Shown one piece after another: positions 8,012 to 15,214 of a DNA stretch of 27,380 nucleotides. Each line of letters opens with the position of its first letter. The first letter of the stretch is position 1. The position numbers and the translations under genes are program-made. Origin of the DNA: DTU063 sp001512695 (GTDB lineage Bacteria > Bacillota > Thermosediminibacteria > Thermosediminibacterales > Tepidanaerobacteraceae); contig JBASOM010000031.1 of the NCBI GenBank assembly GCA_049658265.1, positions 1 to 27,380 of the forward strand. The letters are read 5' to 3'. The notes beneath the pieces are model-generated. The model made no database searches, was not told the origin of the DNA, and saw only the letters and a list, made by a program, of their open reading frames with translations.

Positions 8012-8257
8012 TCATGTACTAATATATACATCCTCTAAAATATGAAGCATCTTTTGTCTTATTTCACAGGGAGGAAAAGTATTTAATTGTTTTACGCACC
8101 TTGCAACAAAGCTGTTGCAGTACTTTGCCGCTTCCTTTGCAGCAGCGCCTTTTAATTTTGAAACACATGAATGTTTTTGACTTGTGTAGTCATCTTTTAA
8201 AGATAAAAAAAGCTCTTGGGGATTTTTTGTTTTGTTCATTTTGAAGAGCAAAATCAC
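8012..8257 (-). CDS. Small hypothetical protein, unknown function
   Basis: An 81-codon frame on the minus strand between the FCD regulator and degV. The predicted chain is soluble, helical and rich in Lys, with four Cys, including a C-N-S-F-V-A-R-C stretch. I recognise no family. The possible starts are GTG 8257 or ATG 8239, and neither has a convincing ribosome site, which weakens the call. The amino-acid composition looks protein-like rather than random, and no other feature occupies this interval. It could also be a decayed gene. Confidence 0.4.
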   Translation of the reverse strand: MILLFKMNKTKNPQELFLSLKDDYTSQKHSCVSKLKGAAAKEAAKYCNSFVARCVKQLNTFPPCEIRQKMLHILEDVYIST

Positions 8258-8403
8258 TTTATTGATATCTGGCGCAGTACGTTCATCAGGTTAGCATCAT
8301 AGTATAGAAAATCCCATTCAATTTAGTTATAATATAATTTGCGGTAGCAATGAGACATAAATTTCAGCAATGTCAAATTCACATGATTCGAGGTGGAAGC
8401 ACA

Positions 8404-9237
8404 TTGATACATATCGTTACCGATAGTTCCTGTGACTTGCCGGATGAATATCTCAAAGAGCACGATATTTCTTTCGTCCCCTTGACCGTCAGGTTTGAAG
8501 ATGACAAGGAGTATAGGGAAAGGATTGACATCGGGCCTGAAGAGTTCTACAACAAAATGACTGCTTCAAGGACTCTTCCCAAAACTGCACAGCCTTCCCC
8601 TGCTGATTTTCTCAAGGTTTTTGAAGAAGTGGCAGCTCCCGGTGATGAGATCTTGTGCATAACTATTTCATCGAAACTCAGCGGGACCTATCAATCTGCC
8701 ACTTTGGCCAAAAAAATGACTTCCATACCAGTTACAGTCTTCGATTCCCTTGCCGCTTCACCGGGTCACGCCCTGCAGATTATGAGAGCGGTTGAACTAA
8801 GGAAGCTGGGATATGGTATTGATAAGATTGTTGCTGAATTAACTTATTACAGGGACAATGAAATGAAAATATTCATATATTTTAAGACCCTGGAGAACAT
8901 AGTGAAGGGCGGCCGCATTACCAAGTTTCAAGGCACGCTGGCCAAGGTTATGAATATTAAGCTTATCTGTGAAGGAATAAGGGGCGAAGTTGTGCCTTTA
9001 GAGAAGGTTCGAGGGGATAAAAGGGCCTTGGAACGCCTAATATCAATAATTGGCCAGCAAAGAGATGACTTTTCCGATACAATCCTTTGTATGACCCATA
9101 CGGGAAATCTCGAGGACGCCGAGTATATTAAGGCCGAATTGATAAAAAGATATAACCCCAAAGAAATACTAATCTATCCCACCGGTTCCACCGTTGCCAC
9201 TTATGCAGGGCCCGGCGGCATAGTCATAACTTTTTAG
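8404..9237 (+). CDS. DegV/FakB-family fatty-acid-binding protein
   Basis: DegV proteins bind a single fatty acid; as FakB they present it to the kinase FakA so that exogenous fatty acids can enter phospholipid synthesis. The 277-residue chain opens with MIHIVTDSSCDLP, the family's N-terminal motif. It has SKLSGTYQSA near the middle, a conserved VKGGRIT segment, and ends in a glycine-rich AGPGGIVI tail. The start is taken as TTG 8404, 7 nt after AGGTGG; the frame is open upstream to 8350 but the extra residues do not fit the family. No fakA lies beside it, so the lipid-kinase link is inferred from family knowledge only. A strong terminator follows directly. Confidence 0.92.
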   Translation: MIHIVTDSSCDLPDEYLKEHDISFVPLTVRFEDDKEYRERIDIGPEEFYNKMTASRTLPKTAQPSPADFLKVFEEVAAPGDEILCITISSKLSGTYQSATLAKKMTSIPVTVFDSLAASPGHALQIMRAVELRKLGYGIDKIVAELTYYRDNEMKIFIYFKTLENIVKGGRITKFQGTLAKVMNIKLICEGIRGEVVPLEKVRGDKRALERLISIIGQQRDDFSDTILCMTHTGNLEDAEYIKAELIKRYNPKEILIYPTGSTVATYAGPGGIVITF

Positions 9238-9246
9238 AAGGTAAAA

Positions 9247-9283
9247 GGCCTGTGGATTTTCATTTCCACAGGCCCTTTATATT
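9247..9283 (+). terminator. Intrinsic terminator after degV
   Basis: GGCCTGTGGA (9247-9256) and TCCACAGGCC (9265-9274) form a perfect 10-bp stem with an 8-nt loop, followed by CTTTATATTT. On the other strand it is followed by TTTT, so it may also end transcripts of the convergent flavin reductase-like gene. Confidence 0.85.
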
Positions 9284-9297
9284 TCAAAGTCAAATCT

Positions 9298-9798
9298 TTA
9301 CTTTGATAAGATCTTTACAATCTCTCCAAAATAAATACAATGGTAGTCATTATCCTTGTACCATATATCTTTTATTTCTTCAGAAAGCAGCTCTGGCTCC
9401 AAAGTGTTCTTATAGACTATTTTACATATAAAGTGCAGATCTCCTTCTGCAATATACGGCGACTCAATATTGTCAATATATACCGGCGTCAGGCCGCACT
9501 CCTGGAATTTATCGGTGTCCCTTCCTGATTTTTTGCCGCATGTCGCAAAAGCACTTTTAAGGGACCCATCTTTAGAAAAGCTTACAGTAAACGAGTCGGC
9601 CCTTGAAATTACCTCATGGGTATGGCGGGAAAATCTAACCAGGACGGTCATTATGGGCTTGTTCCAGATACGGCCAACGGTAGCCCATCCAATGGTCATT
9701 GTGTTTAGTTTGTCATTGGCTTTTACAGTGAGTAGCGCTCCTTTTGGCAGTTGATTTATGACATCTTCCGATACGGCTGCAAGGTTTAGCTCTTTCAT
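9298..9798 (-). CDS. Flavin reductase-like domain protein (FMN-binding split barrel)
   Basis: A 166-residue protein of the flavin reductase / FMN-binding split-barrel type. Visible hallmarks are LPKGALLTVKAND near the N-terminus, then NTMTIGWATVGRIWNKPIMTVLVR, in which the backbone cradles the flavin phosphate, and a C-terminal YFGEIVKI strand. Small anaerobe proteins of this build often act as flavin reductases or as single-domain flavoprotein redox partners; the specific substrate cannot be read from the sequence. The start ATG 9798 is preceded by GAAGGAGAGA. It is a single gene, convergent with degV and divergent from the small membrane protein. Confidence 0.85.
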   Translation of the reverse strand: MKELNLAAVSEDVINQLPKGALLTVKANDKLNTMTIGWATVGRIWNKPIMTVLVRFSRHTHEVISRADSFTVSFSKDGSLKSAFATCGKKSGRDTDKFQECGLTPVYIDNIESPYIAEGDLHFICKIVYKNTLEPELLSEEIKDIWYKDNDYHCIYFGEIVKILSK

Positions 9799-9893
9799 AA
9801 AAATCTCTCCTTCTCTATTTATTTTTATTCTTACATAACCAAATGAGCTATGGCTTAATATATTAATACAAAGGATAAAATTGAGGTGTTAGC

Positions 9894-10157
9894 ATGACAG
9901 ATGCGCAGCTAAAAACTGTTTTTACCCTGCTCAATTATACTATAGGCCTTTTCATCACGGTTATATCAGTTAAGCTTTATGCCAGGAAAGGACTTTTAGC
10001 ACCCCTTTACATCACTACAGCAATAATCGTGGCAGGCCCAATTGAAAATATGTTGATGCAAATGGTAAGTCGTGAGGATCGGTGGATAATAGACCAGATA
10101 ACGAGCGTTATTTTTTTGTTCTTTTTACTGCTGGCAGTTTTAGAATTATCCAAGTAA
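9894..10157 (+). CDS. Small integral membrane protein, unknown function
   Basis: An 87-residue hydrophobic protein. Three membrane helices are likely at about 9-27, 34-56 and 67-85, joined by short charged loops (ARKG, SREDRW). The start ATG 9894 follows TTGAGGTGTTAGC, an acceptable ribosome site. I do not recognise a family. It lies alone between the flavin reductase-like gene and the spermidine synthase gene, and a separate promoter drives the latter. Confidence 0.7.
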   Translation: MTDAQLKTVFTLLNYTIGLFITVISVKLYARKGLLAPLYITTAIIVAGPIENMLMQMVSREDRWIIDQITSVIFLFFLLLAVLELSK

Positions 10158-10260
10158 GCACAATCACCTAAATTATATTTTGCCATTAATTAACCCTTAA
10201 ATCAACTTTATTTATATATATGATGATGTAGACTTTCGATTTCATCGTAAATTCCCGTTT

Positions 10261-10289
10261 TTGATTAATTATATGATTCATGTTATTAT
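10261..10289 (+). promoter_or_regulatory. Sigma-A promoter of speE
   Basis: TTGATT (10261-10266), a 17-nt spacer and TATTAT (10284-10289) lie 40 bp upstream of the spermidine synthase start codon. Confidence 0.55.
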
Positions 10290-10329
10290 GTTAAGTAGCT
10301 AAAACTAAATGATGTAAGGAGGTTTTGCA

Positions 10330-11187
10330 ATGACGGAAATGGGAAAATACTTGAAAAGAGTAGGTGACGATCTTTGGTTCACTGAAACTGATCGGGACAA
10401 TCTTAAGATAGATTATCGAATAAAAGATATAGTTTTCTCAGAAACCTCCCCATTTCAGCACATCATGATCCTGGATTCATATGATTTTGGCCGAATGCTC
10501 GTTTTGGACGATGCCATTCAAACTACTGCTAAAGAAGGATACATATATAATGAAATGATTACACACATACCCCTCAATATACATCCAAATCCAAAAAATA
10601 TCCTCATTATCGGCGGCGGCGACTGCGGTGCTGCGAGGGAAGTAGCCAAATATCCCAATGTTGAAAGAATAGATATGGTTGAAATTGATGAAATGGTAGT
10701 CCAAGCCAGTAAGGCCCACCTTAAAGAAGTTTCCGGGGATCTATCGGATCCTAGGGTAAACTTCATTTTCGATGATGGTGCCTCATATGTGAAGCAAAAA
10801 AGGGATTATTTGTATGACGTGGTTATAATTGATTCCTCGGATCCTGTGGGACCGGCATTAAAGCTATTTGAGCTGGAGTTTTATACGGATGTGTACAATG
10901 CTTTAGCTGAAGACGGCTTGATGGCTTGCCAGAGCGAATCCCCGGTCTTCTATTCTGAAATGATGGTAAATATAAACAGTCGATTAAGGAGCCTATATCC
11001 AATCGTCAAATTATACTTGGCAACCGTACCTACTTATCCCGGAGGATTTTGGTCATTTACAATAGGCTCAAAAAAATATAAAGATACAAACCCCGATGCC
11101 TTTGATAAAGAAACCAAGTATGTAAACAAAGATATTTTAGAAAGTTGCTTTGCCCTTCCTAACTTCGTAAAAGAACAATTGGAATAG
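10330..11187 (+). CDS. speE: Spermidine synthase (polyamine aminopropyltransferase)
   Basis: SpeE transfers an aminopropyl group from decarboxylated SAM to putrescine, or to another polyamine, in the cytosol. The 285-residue length is normal. The nucleotide-binding loop reads GGGDCGAAREV (the usual form is GGGDGG), followed by the acidic ribose-binding VEIDE, then DDGASYV, and the catalytic DSSDPVGPA motif with both aspartates. The C-terminal TYPGGFWSFTIGSKKY is typical and lines the amine pocket. The start ATG 10330 is set by AAGGAGG. No speD or speB is nearby. The Gly-to-Cys change in the loop is unusual but should leave the fold intact. The gene has its own promoter and terminator. Confidence 0.93.
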   Translation: MTEMGKYLKRVGDDLWFTETDRDNLKIDYRIKDIVFSETSPFQHIMILDSYDFGRMLVLDDAIQTTAKEGYIYNEMITHIPLNIHPNPKNILIIGGGDCGAAREVAKYPNVERIDMVEIDEMVVQASKAHLKEVSGDLSDPRVNFIFDDGASYVKQKRDYLYDVVIIDSSDPVGPALKLFELEFYTDVYNALAEDGLMACQSESPVFYSEMMVNINSRLRSLYPIVKLYLATVPTYPGGFWSFTIGSKKYKDTNPDAFDKETKYVNKDILESCFALPNFVKEQLE

Positions 11188-11197
11188 ATTGACCTGA

Positions 11198-11238
11198 AAA
11201 TGGCACTGATAGGATGTTTATCAGTGCCATTTATTTCC
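11198..11238 (+). terminator. Intrinsic terminator after speE
   Basis: AAATGGCACTGATA (11198-11211) and TATCAGTGCCATTT (11219-11232) form a perfect 14-bp stem with a 7-nt loop, followed by ATTTCC. The symmetric A and T ends would allow action in both directions. Confidence 0.88.
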
Positions 11239-11359
11239 CATAGCAAGTACTCTTTCGGATAGCTTGTCCCGTTCTTGACATAGCAATAAAAACTGCTAAA
11301 TCCCATGCTTAGTAAAAGCTCTCCCATGAATTTTTGTACTAATAGTTCTTATTTTTTAT

Positions 11360-11929
11360 TTAGCTGCTAAGATCCCCTACAAGCCCCAGCTTCTTTAATA
11401 AAGGCACAATTGCAGCCGCCGTTACCGCTATGAGTAAGCTATAAAGCAAATCCGTTAGGATAAAGGGAAAGGTCCCGGTGATTATAGCAGCTTTTACGGT
11501 CATGGCTTTACCCAAATAAAAATTCATAATAAGGTATAAGTGCGCGATGCCGCAAAAGTACAGGGCAAGCATGCCTGCCACAATCGAGCTGAACAGACCC
11601 GTTACCGTAATATTTGTGAGTCTTTCAGTAAGCTTGCCTATTATGTATGAACACAGCAAAAAGCCCACTATATAACCGAAAGTCGGCTGGAAAATATACA
11701 TGATGCCTCCGCCATTCGTAAAAATCGGAAAACCCATCAACCCAATGCTCAAGTACAACAATTGAGAGTAAAAGCCCCTTCTTGCACCAAGCAATATGCC
11801 CGAATAGGCACAAAACAAGTACTGCAGTGTAAAAGGAACAATAGGTGTGGGTATCTTAATAAATGCACCCACGGCAGTCAGCGCTGCAAATAGAGCTATT
11901 AAGATCATATCCTTTGTTTTAAGTGCCAT
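11360..11929 (-). CDS. bioY: Biotin transporter substrate-binding subunit BioY (ECF-type)
   Basis: BioY is the membrane S-component that captures biotin and works with the shared ECF energy module, which is not encoded here. The roughly 189-residue product has six predicted membrane helices and the BioY signature region: a GARRGFYSQLLYLSIGL stretch, then GFPIFTNGGG and a PTFGYIVGF segment. The start is placed at ATG 11929 with GGGAG about 9 nt upstream; an in-frame ATG at 11953 lacks a ribosome site. A sigma-A promoter lies just upstream. I saw no clear BirA operator. Finding bioY without biotin synthesis genes suggests scavenging, as an inference from this window only. Confidence 0.93.
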   Translation of the reverse strand: MALKTKDMILIALFAALTAVGAFIKIPTPIVPFTLQYLFCAYSGILLGARRGFYSQLLYLSIGLMGFPIFTNGGGIMYIFQPTFGYIVGFLLCSYIIGKLTERLTNITVTGLFSSIVAGMLALYFCGIAHLYLIMNFYLGKAMTVKAAIITGTFPFILTDLLYSLLIAVTAAAIVPLLKKLGLVGDLSS

Positions 11930-11962
11930 ATACAAAACTCCCATCAATACCATGTTTCCTAC

Positions 11963-11992
11963 ATTTTAACAGGATATCACGGACATTGTCAA
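11963..11992 (-). promoter_or_regulatory. Sigma-A promoter of bioY
   Basis: On the minus strand TTGACA (11992-11987), an 18-nt spacer and TAAAAT (11968-11963) lie 34 bp upstream of the bioY start codon. Confidence 0.6.
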
Positions 11993-12043
11993 CCATTTTG
12001 TTTTATAGAGTGTACATATGACGCTCTTTTATCTTCCGTGATT

Positions 12044-12127
12044 CTAGGACAAAATCATATATTTTATGGCTCTTCCAAAGTTCATGATGATTGCATTTCT
12101 TTCAACCAAAAAGTTGTTCTTTCTCAT
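12044..12127 (-). CDS. Candidate 27-residue small protein between rlmH and bioY
   Basis: On the minus strand ATG at 12127 opens a frame of 27 codons ending in TAG at 12046-12044. It is preceded by AGGTGGTGATTTT, a good ribosome site at suitable distance. The peptide starts MRKNNFLVERNAII and ends YMILS; it is basic and mildly amphipathic. It lies 59 bp downstream of rlmH on the same strand and may share its transcript. I recognise no family. The ribosome site is the main support. Confidence 0.4.
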   Translation of the reverse strand: MRKNNFLVERNAIIMNFGRAIKYMILS

Positions 12128-12186
12128 AAAATCACCACCTAAAGTCACTATTTATCATCGTATCGTTTATCTATCTGCAAGGTATA

Positions 12187-12666
12187 TTATTTATGATAAG
12201 TTTCGCCCCTGATTATCTTAAAGCAGCGGTATATCTGTTCCATTAGTATTAAGCGCATGAGTTGGTGAGGGAATGTAAGTCTTGAAAAAGAAAGATGGAA
12301 ATCCCCTCTTGCCTTAACTGCATCGGAAAGGCCAAGGGATCCGCCTATGATAAAGGTAATATGAGATCTGCCATTTAGCATCAGGTCGCTCAACTTTTTT
12401 GCCACTTCTTCTGAGGAAAGGGAGCGGCCTTCTATACACAGTGGAATGACATAGGACGTGGGATTTATCTTTCGAAGTATGTTATTGCCTTCCCGCTCCA
12501 GTACCTGTTCTTTCTCCCTGTCGCTTAAGCTTTCCGGGGCTTTCTCTTCTGCAACCTCTATAATGCGCAGATTGCAATAAGCTGAAAGCCTTTTTTGATA
12601 TTCCTTTATGCCCTTTGTCAAAAAGTTTTCCTTTATCTTGCCTACCGCAATGATATCAATATTCAT
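12187..12666 (-). CDS. rlmH: 23S rRNA (pseudouridine1915-N3)-methyltransferase RlmH
   Basis: RlmH is a SPOUT-class methyltransferase that uses SAM to methylate pseudouridine 1915 in helix 69 of 23S rRNA on 70S ribosomes. The 159-residue length is exact for the family. The chain begins MNIDIIAVGKIKE and has HITFIIGGSLGLSDAV, the knotted SAM loop. It ends with MEQIYRCFKIIRGETYHK, the conserved C-terminus that helps form the active site at the dimer interface. Start ATG 12666 follows AAGAGGT. In many Firmicutes rlmH lies close to the wal locus; here about 6 kb and two operons lie between them. Confidence 0.97.
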   Translation of the reverse strand: MNIDIIAVGKIKENFLTKGIKEYQKRLSAYCNLRIIEVAEEKAPESLSDREKEQVLEREGNNILRKINPTSYVIPLCIEGRSLSSEEVAKKLSDLMLNGRSHITFIIGGSLGLSDAVKARGDFHLSFSRLTFPHQLMRLILMEQIYRCFKIIRGETYHK

Positions 12667-12709
12667 AGCTGTTTTACCTCTTATTCTTGGAGTATTGCTG
12701 CCTTATTTG

Positions 12710-12718
12710 ATTATACCA
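12710..12718 (-). promoter_or_regulatory. Extended -10 promoter of rlmH
   Basis: On the minus strand TGG-TATAAT (12718-12710) is an extended -10 element about 45 bp upstream of the rlmH start. The upstream -35 region is poor, as is common for extended -10 promoters. Confidence 0.45.
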
Positions 12719-12774
12719 CAAGCTGTCTGAAAGCAAATTTTAGGAGGCTGCTTTAAAATTTTTTTATCCATCAC

Positions 12775-12803
12775 TTGACAAACTGTTTTAAATCAAATAT
12801 TAT
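12775..12803 (+). promoter_or_regulatory. Sigma-A promoter driving the SAM riboswitch operon
   Basis: TTGACA (12775-12780), a 17-nt spacer and TATTAT (12798-12803) precede the riboswitch. The expected start near 12810 leaves about 20 nt before its first helix. Confidence 0.75.
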
Positions 12804-12830
12804 ATATAGCAATAATTAAATAAACGCAAT

Positions 12831-12943
12831 AATCTTATCAAGAGTAGCGGAGGGACTGGCCCAATGAAGCTCGACAACCGGCATTCCTAATTGAATGCAG
12901 CGGTGTCAATTCCTGCAGGATTATTATCCTGAGAGATAAGATT
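12831..12943 (+). ncRNA. SAM-I (S-box) riboswitch
   Basis: The segment carries the S-box consensus in order: P1 5' strand AATCTTATC (12831-12839), AAGAGTAGCGGAGGGACTGG, CCAATGAAGC, the CGACAACCGGC and GCAGCGGTGTCAATTCC halves of P3 and its junctions, CTGCAGGA, and GAGAGATAAGATT. The last nine bases (12935-12943) pair perfectly with the first nine to close P1. SAM binding stabilises P1. A terminator follows 45 nt downstream, so the switch turns the homocysteine operon off when SAM is plentiful. Confidence 0.95.
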
Positions 12944-12987
12944 AACAGCCTGTTAGCCTATTTTATTGCCATGTTTATCGGGCCTAC

Positions 12988-13024
12988 AAGCTGCTTTTCT
13001 TATCGAAAAGCAGCTTAATTTTTT
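12988..13024 (+). terminator. Riboswitch-controlled intrinsic terminator
   Basis: AAGCTGCTTTTC (12988-12999) and GAAAAGCAGCTT (13005-13016) form a perfect 12-bp stem with a 5-nt loop, followed by AATTTTTT. The loop and the stem base next to it read TCTTATC (12998-13004), which is complementary to GATAAGA (12935-12941) in the 3' strand of riboswitch P1. A competing antiterminator pairing is therefore visible. Confidence 0.92.
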
Positions 13025-13052
13025 AATAAAACCAGCAAGGGAGGTTGCTCAA

Positions 13053-14222
13053 ATGTCAGTAAAAAAATCCTTTGAGGAAATCAATGAAAAAATTAAGAAA
13101 GGGACGGTAGTTGTCGTCACGGCAGAGGAAGTAATCGATATTGCCAAGGAAAAGGGAATTAAAGATGCGACCAAATACGTTGATGTGGTTACCACTGCCA
13201 CTTTTGGTCCCATGTGCTCATCGGGAGCATTTTTAAACTTCGGCCACGCAGACCCTCCCATAAAAATGGCTGAAGTTCAGTTAAACAATGTCACGGCATA
13301 TGCCGGCCTTGCAGCCGTTGATGCATATATAGGGGCGACAGAGCCATCAAAAGATAGAGGTATCGAGTACGGTGGAGCCCATGTAATATGTGATCTAATA
13401 GAAGGCAAAAAGGTTCACCTTAAAGCCAAATCTCCCGGCACTGACTGCTATCCCAGGAAGGAAATAGACACCTACGTAACAAAGGATTCCATAAATGAGG
13501 CCTATTTATTCAATCCTAGAAATTGCTACCAAAACTACAATGCGGCCATCAATACTTCAGACAGGACCCTTTTCACTTACATGGGAGTCCTGCAGCCGAA
13601 TAAGGGAAATATAAATTACTCAACTTCCGGTGAACTGAGCCCATTGCTCAATGACCCTTATCTCAGGACCATAGGCATAGGCAGCAAAATCTTTTTGGCA
13701 GGCACGACGGGCTATGTATCATGGCAGGGAACCCAATTTGTAAATGCGGTGCCAAGGTCCGAACTGGGGATTCCCTTTTCTCCGGCAGCCACTTTGGCGG
13801 TGATTGGAGATTTAAAGCAAATGAACGGTGAATATATTAAACCGGCGGTATTTGAAAAATACGGGACTTCCCTGTATGTAGGCATGGGCATCCCGATACC
13901 GGTGCTCGACGAAGACCTGATGATAAATTTGGCTGTTGAAAATAAAGATATATTCACGAATATTATTGACTACAGCGTTCCCCGCCGTTCAAGGCCGAGC
14001 TTGGGTAGAGTTAGCTACGAAGAGCTGAGAAGCGGCACCGTAACCTTAGAAGGAAAAAAGATTCCTACAGCACCCCTCTCAAGTCTGAGCAAGGCGAGAC
14101 AAATTGCTTCAGAGCTAAAAAGCTGGATACAAAATAACAAGTTTACTCTGCAAGAGCCGATAAAACCCTTCGATGAAGTGGCAAGTTTAAATACCCTGGA
14201 AGAAATCGATGAAAGGAGCTAA
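13053..14222 (+). CDS. Homocysteine biosynthesis protein, COG1900/DUF39 family
   Basis: In methanogens the COG1900 protein MA1821 is needed to make homocysteine from aspartate semialdehyde and sulfide. This 389-residue protein has the family pattern VTTATFGPMCSSGAFLNFGH, with C55, and SPGTDCYPRKEI, with C132. I believe these match the two functionally important cysteines of MA1821 (numbered 54 and 131 from memory). A further Cys lies at 158 in NPRNCYQNYNAA. There is no C-terminal CBS pair as in the archaeal protein. ATG 13053 was chosen because GGGAGG precedes it; the open frame upstream to 12966 runs through the terminator and is not coding. It is the first gene behind the SAM riboswitch and lies 3 nt upstream of the ferredoxin gene. 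Confidence 0.92.
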   Translation: MSVKKSFEEINEKIKKGTVVVVTAEEVIDIAKEKGIKDATKYVDVVTTATFGPMCSSGAFLNFGHADPPIKMAEVQLNNVTAYAGLAAVDAYIGATEPSKDRGIEYGGAHVICDLIEGKKVHLKAKSPGTDCYPRKEIDTYVTKDSINEAYLFNPRNCYQNYNAAINTSDRTLFTYMGVLQPNKGNINYSTSGELSPLLNDPYLRTIGIGSKIFLAGTTGYVSWQGTQFVNAVPRSELGIPFSPAATLAVIGDLKQMNGEYIKPAVFEKYGTSLYVGMGIPIPVLDEDLMINLAVENKDIFTNIIDYSVPRRSRPSLGRVSYEELRSGTVTLEGKKIPTAPLSSLSKARQIASELKSWIQNNKFTLQEPIKPFDEVASLNTLEEIDERS

Positions 14223-14225
14223 ATC

Positions 14226-14432
14226 ATGAGCAAAATAATCGTAGAATATGCAAAATGTGTGGAATGCGGAGCCTGCACGGCAGTGTGCAACACCAATGCC
14301 TTACAGCTAGACGCCAGTTCTTGGTCGCTAGTTTATGATAAGCGTAAATGCACCGGCTGCAAGCTGTGTATCAAAGCCTGCCCTCTACGGGCAATAAGGG
14401 CCTCGGCTAAACTCTCTTCTGCCGCAACGTAA
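14226..14432 (+). CDS. Two-cluster [4Fe-4S] ferredoxin of the homocysteine operon
   Basis: A 68-residue ferredoxin. C11, C14, C17 and C21 (CVECGACTAVC) together with C42, C45, C48 and C52 (CTGCKLCIKAC) make two classical CxxCxxCxxxC sites, each followed by a residue pattern with Pro or Asn as in bacterial 2[4Fe-4S] ferredoxins. Its ribosome site GAAAGGAGC overlaps the end of the preceding COG1900 gene, which suggests translational coupling. In methanogens the partner of COG1900 (MA1822) is a ferredoxin with an extra NIL domain; that domain is missing here. The likely role is electron delivery for reductive sulfur transfer in homocysteine formation, by analogy only. Confidence 0.93.
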   Translation: MSKIIVEYAKCVECGACTAVCNTNALQLDASSWSLVYDKRKCTGCKLCIKACPLRAIRASAKLSSAAT

Positions 14433-14475
14433 TCACGGAAAAAACTGATGTTACTATCGCTATTTAGGTGATAAG

Positions 14476-15207
14476 ATGTATCAAAAACGCTTTTACAGGG
14501 ATTACATGATATCACAAGGTCTAGTCCGGTTTAACGTAACGGTATTTGAATCGGACTTGGAAATCTTCGCAAAATGCAATCTTGAAAATGAAGCAAAGAA
14601 ACTGCTAAAGCAATACAGGGCTGAGATACAAGAGTATATAGATCGTCACCCCGAGTTCTTGACAAGTCTGCTTCCAATTAAAGCTCGGGATAACGCACCT
14701 GGAATTGTAAAGCACATGTGCCTTGCCGCTGAGGCCGCAGGCGTTGGCCCTATGGCAGCAGTGGCAGGTGCAATTTCCCAATATGTCGGCATGGCCTTAG
14801 GCGAGTATAGCGATGAAATCATCATCGAAAACGGCGGCGACATCTTTATGAAAAATAAGACGGACAAGCATATACTTATATATGCCGGCAGGTCGCCCCT
14901 TTCCAACAAAATGGCCTTACAGATTCGGGGGGAAAATAAAACCGTGGGGATATGCACATCAAGCGGAACCGTGGGCCATTCCTTAAGCTTCGGAAAGGCA
15001 GATGCAGCAGTAGTTATATCAAGGGACACCCTTTTAGCAGATGCTGTAGCCACGGCAGTTTGCAACATGGTAAAGGATGGGAATGATATTGAAGAAAGCA
15101 TAGATTTCGCAAAATCCATTCATGGCATTGACGGCGTCCTTGTGATTATTGGGGATAGCTTAGGCGCCTGGGGAAAAATACACCTGGTGGATCCCGGAGA
15201 CTTATAA
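14476..15207 (+). CDS. UPF0280 (COG2122) family protein, sulfide assimilation
   Basis: A 243-residue UPF0280 protein, distantly related to the ApbE flavin-transferase fold. Typical stretches are RDNAPGIVKHM near 80, GVGPMAAVAGAISQYVG, then EIIIENGGDIF, and GICTSSGTVGHSLSFGKADA near 170. The methanogen homologue MA1715 has been linked to efficient use of sulfide for homocysteine and cysteine synthesis. That agrees with its place as third gene behind the SAM riboswitch, after COG1900 and the ferredoxin. The chemistry is not established. Start ATG 14476 follows TTAGGTGATAAG. The gap from the ferredoxin is 43 nt and contains no terminator. Confidence 0.92.
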   Translation: MYQKRFYRDYMISQGLVRFNVTVFESDLEIFAKCNLENEAKKLLKQYRAEIQEYIDRHPEFLTSLLPIKARDNAPGIVKHMCLAAEAAGVGPMAAVAGAISQYVGMALGEYSDEIIIENGGDIFMKNKTDKHILIYAGRSPLSNKMALQIRGENKTVGICTSSGTVGHSLSFGKADAAVVISRDTLLADAVATAVCNMVKDGNDIEESIDFAKSIHGIDGVLVIIGDSLGAWGKIHLVDPGDL

Positions 15208-15214
15208 GCGTAAA

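Noticed and set aside
11034..11327. 97-codon minus-strand ORF overlapping the end of speE
   Set aside because: It lies antisense to speE and crosses its 14-bp terminator stem, with no ribosome site. The first 45 codons look somewhat protein-like but match nothing I know.
11969..12010. BirA operator in front of bioY
   Set aside because: The sequence has GGTTGACAA and TGTTAAAA, but the half-sites are in the wrong order and spacing for a BirA box; the first is simply the -35 element.
12966..13052. N-terminal extension of the COG1900 protein
   Set aside because: These bases hold the riboswitch terminator. ATG 13053 with GGGAGG is the clear start.
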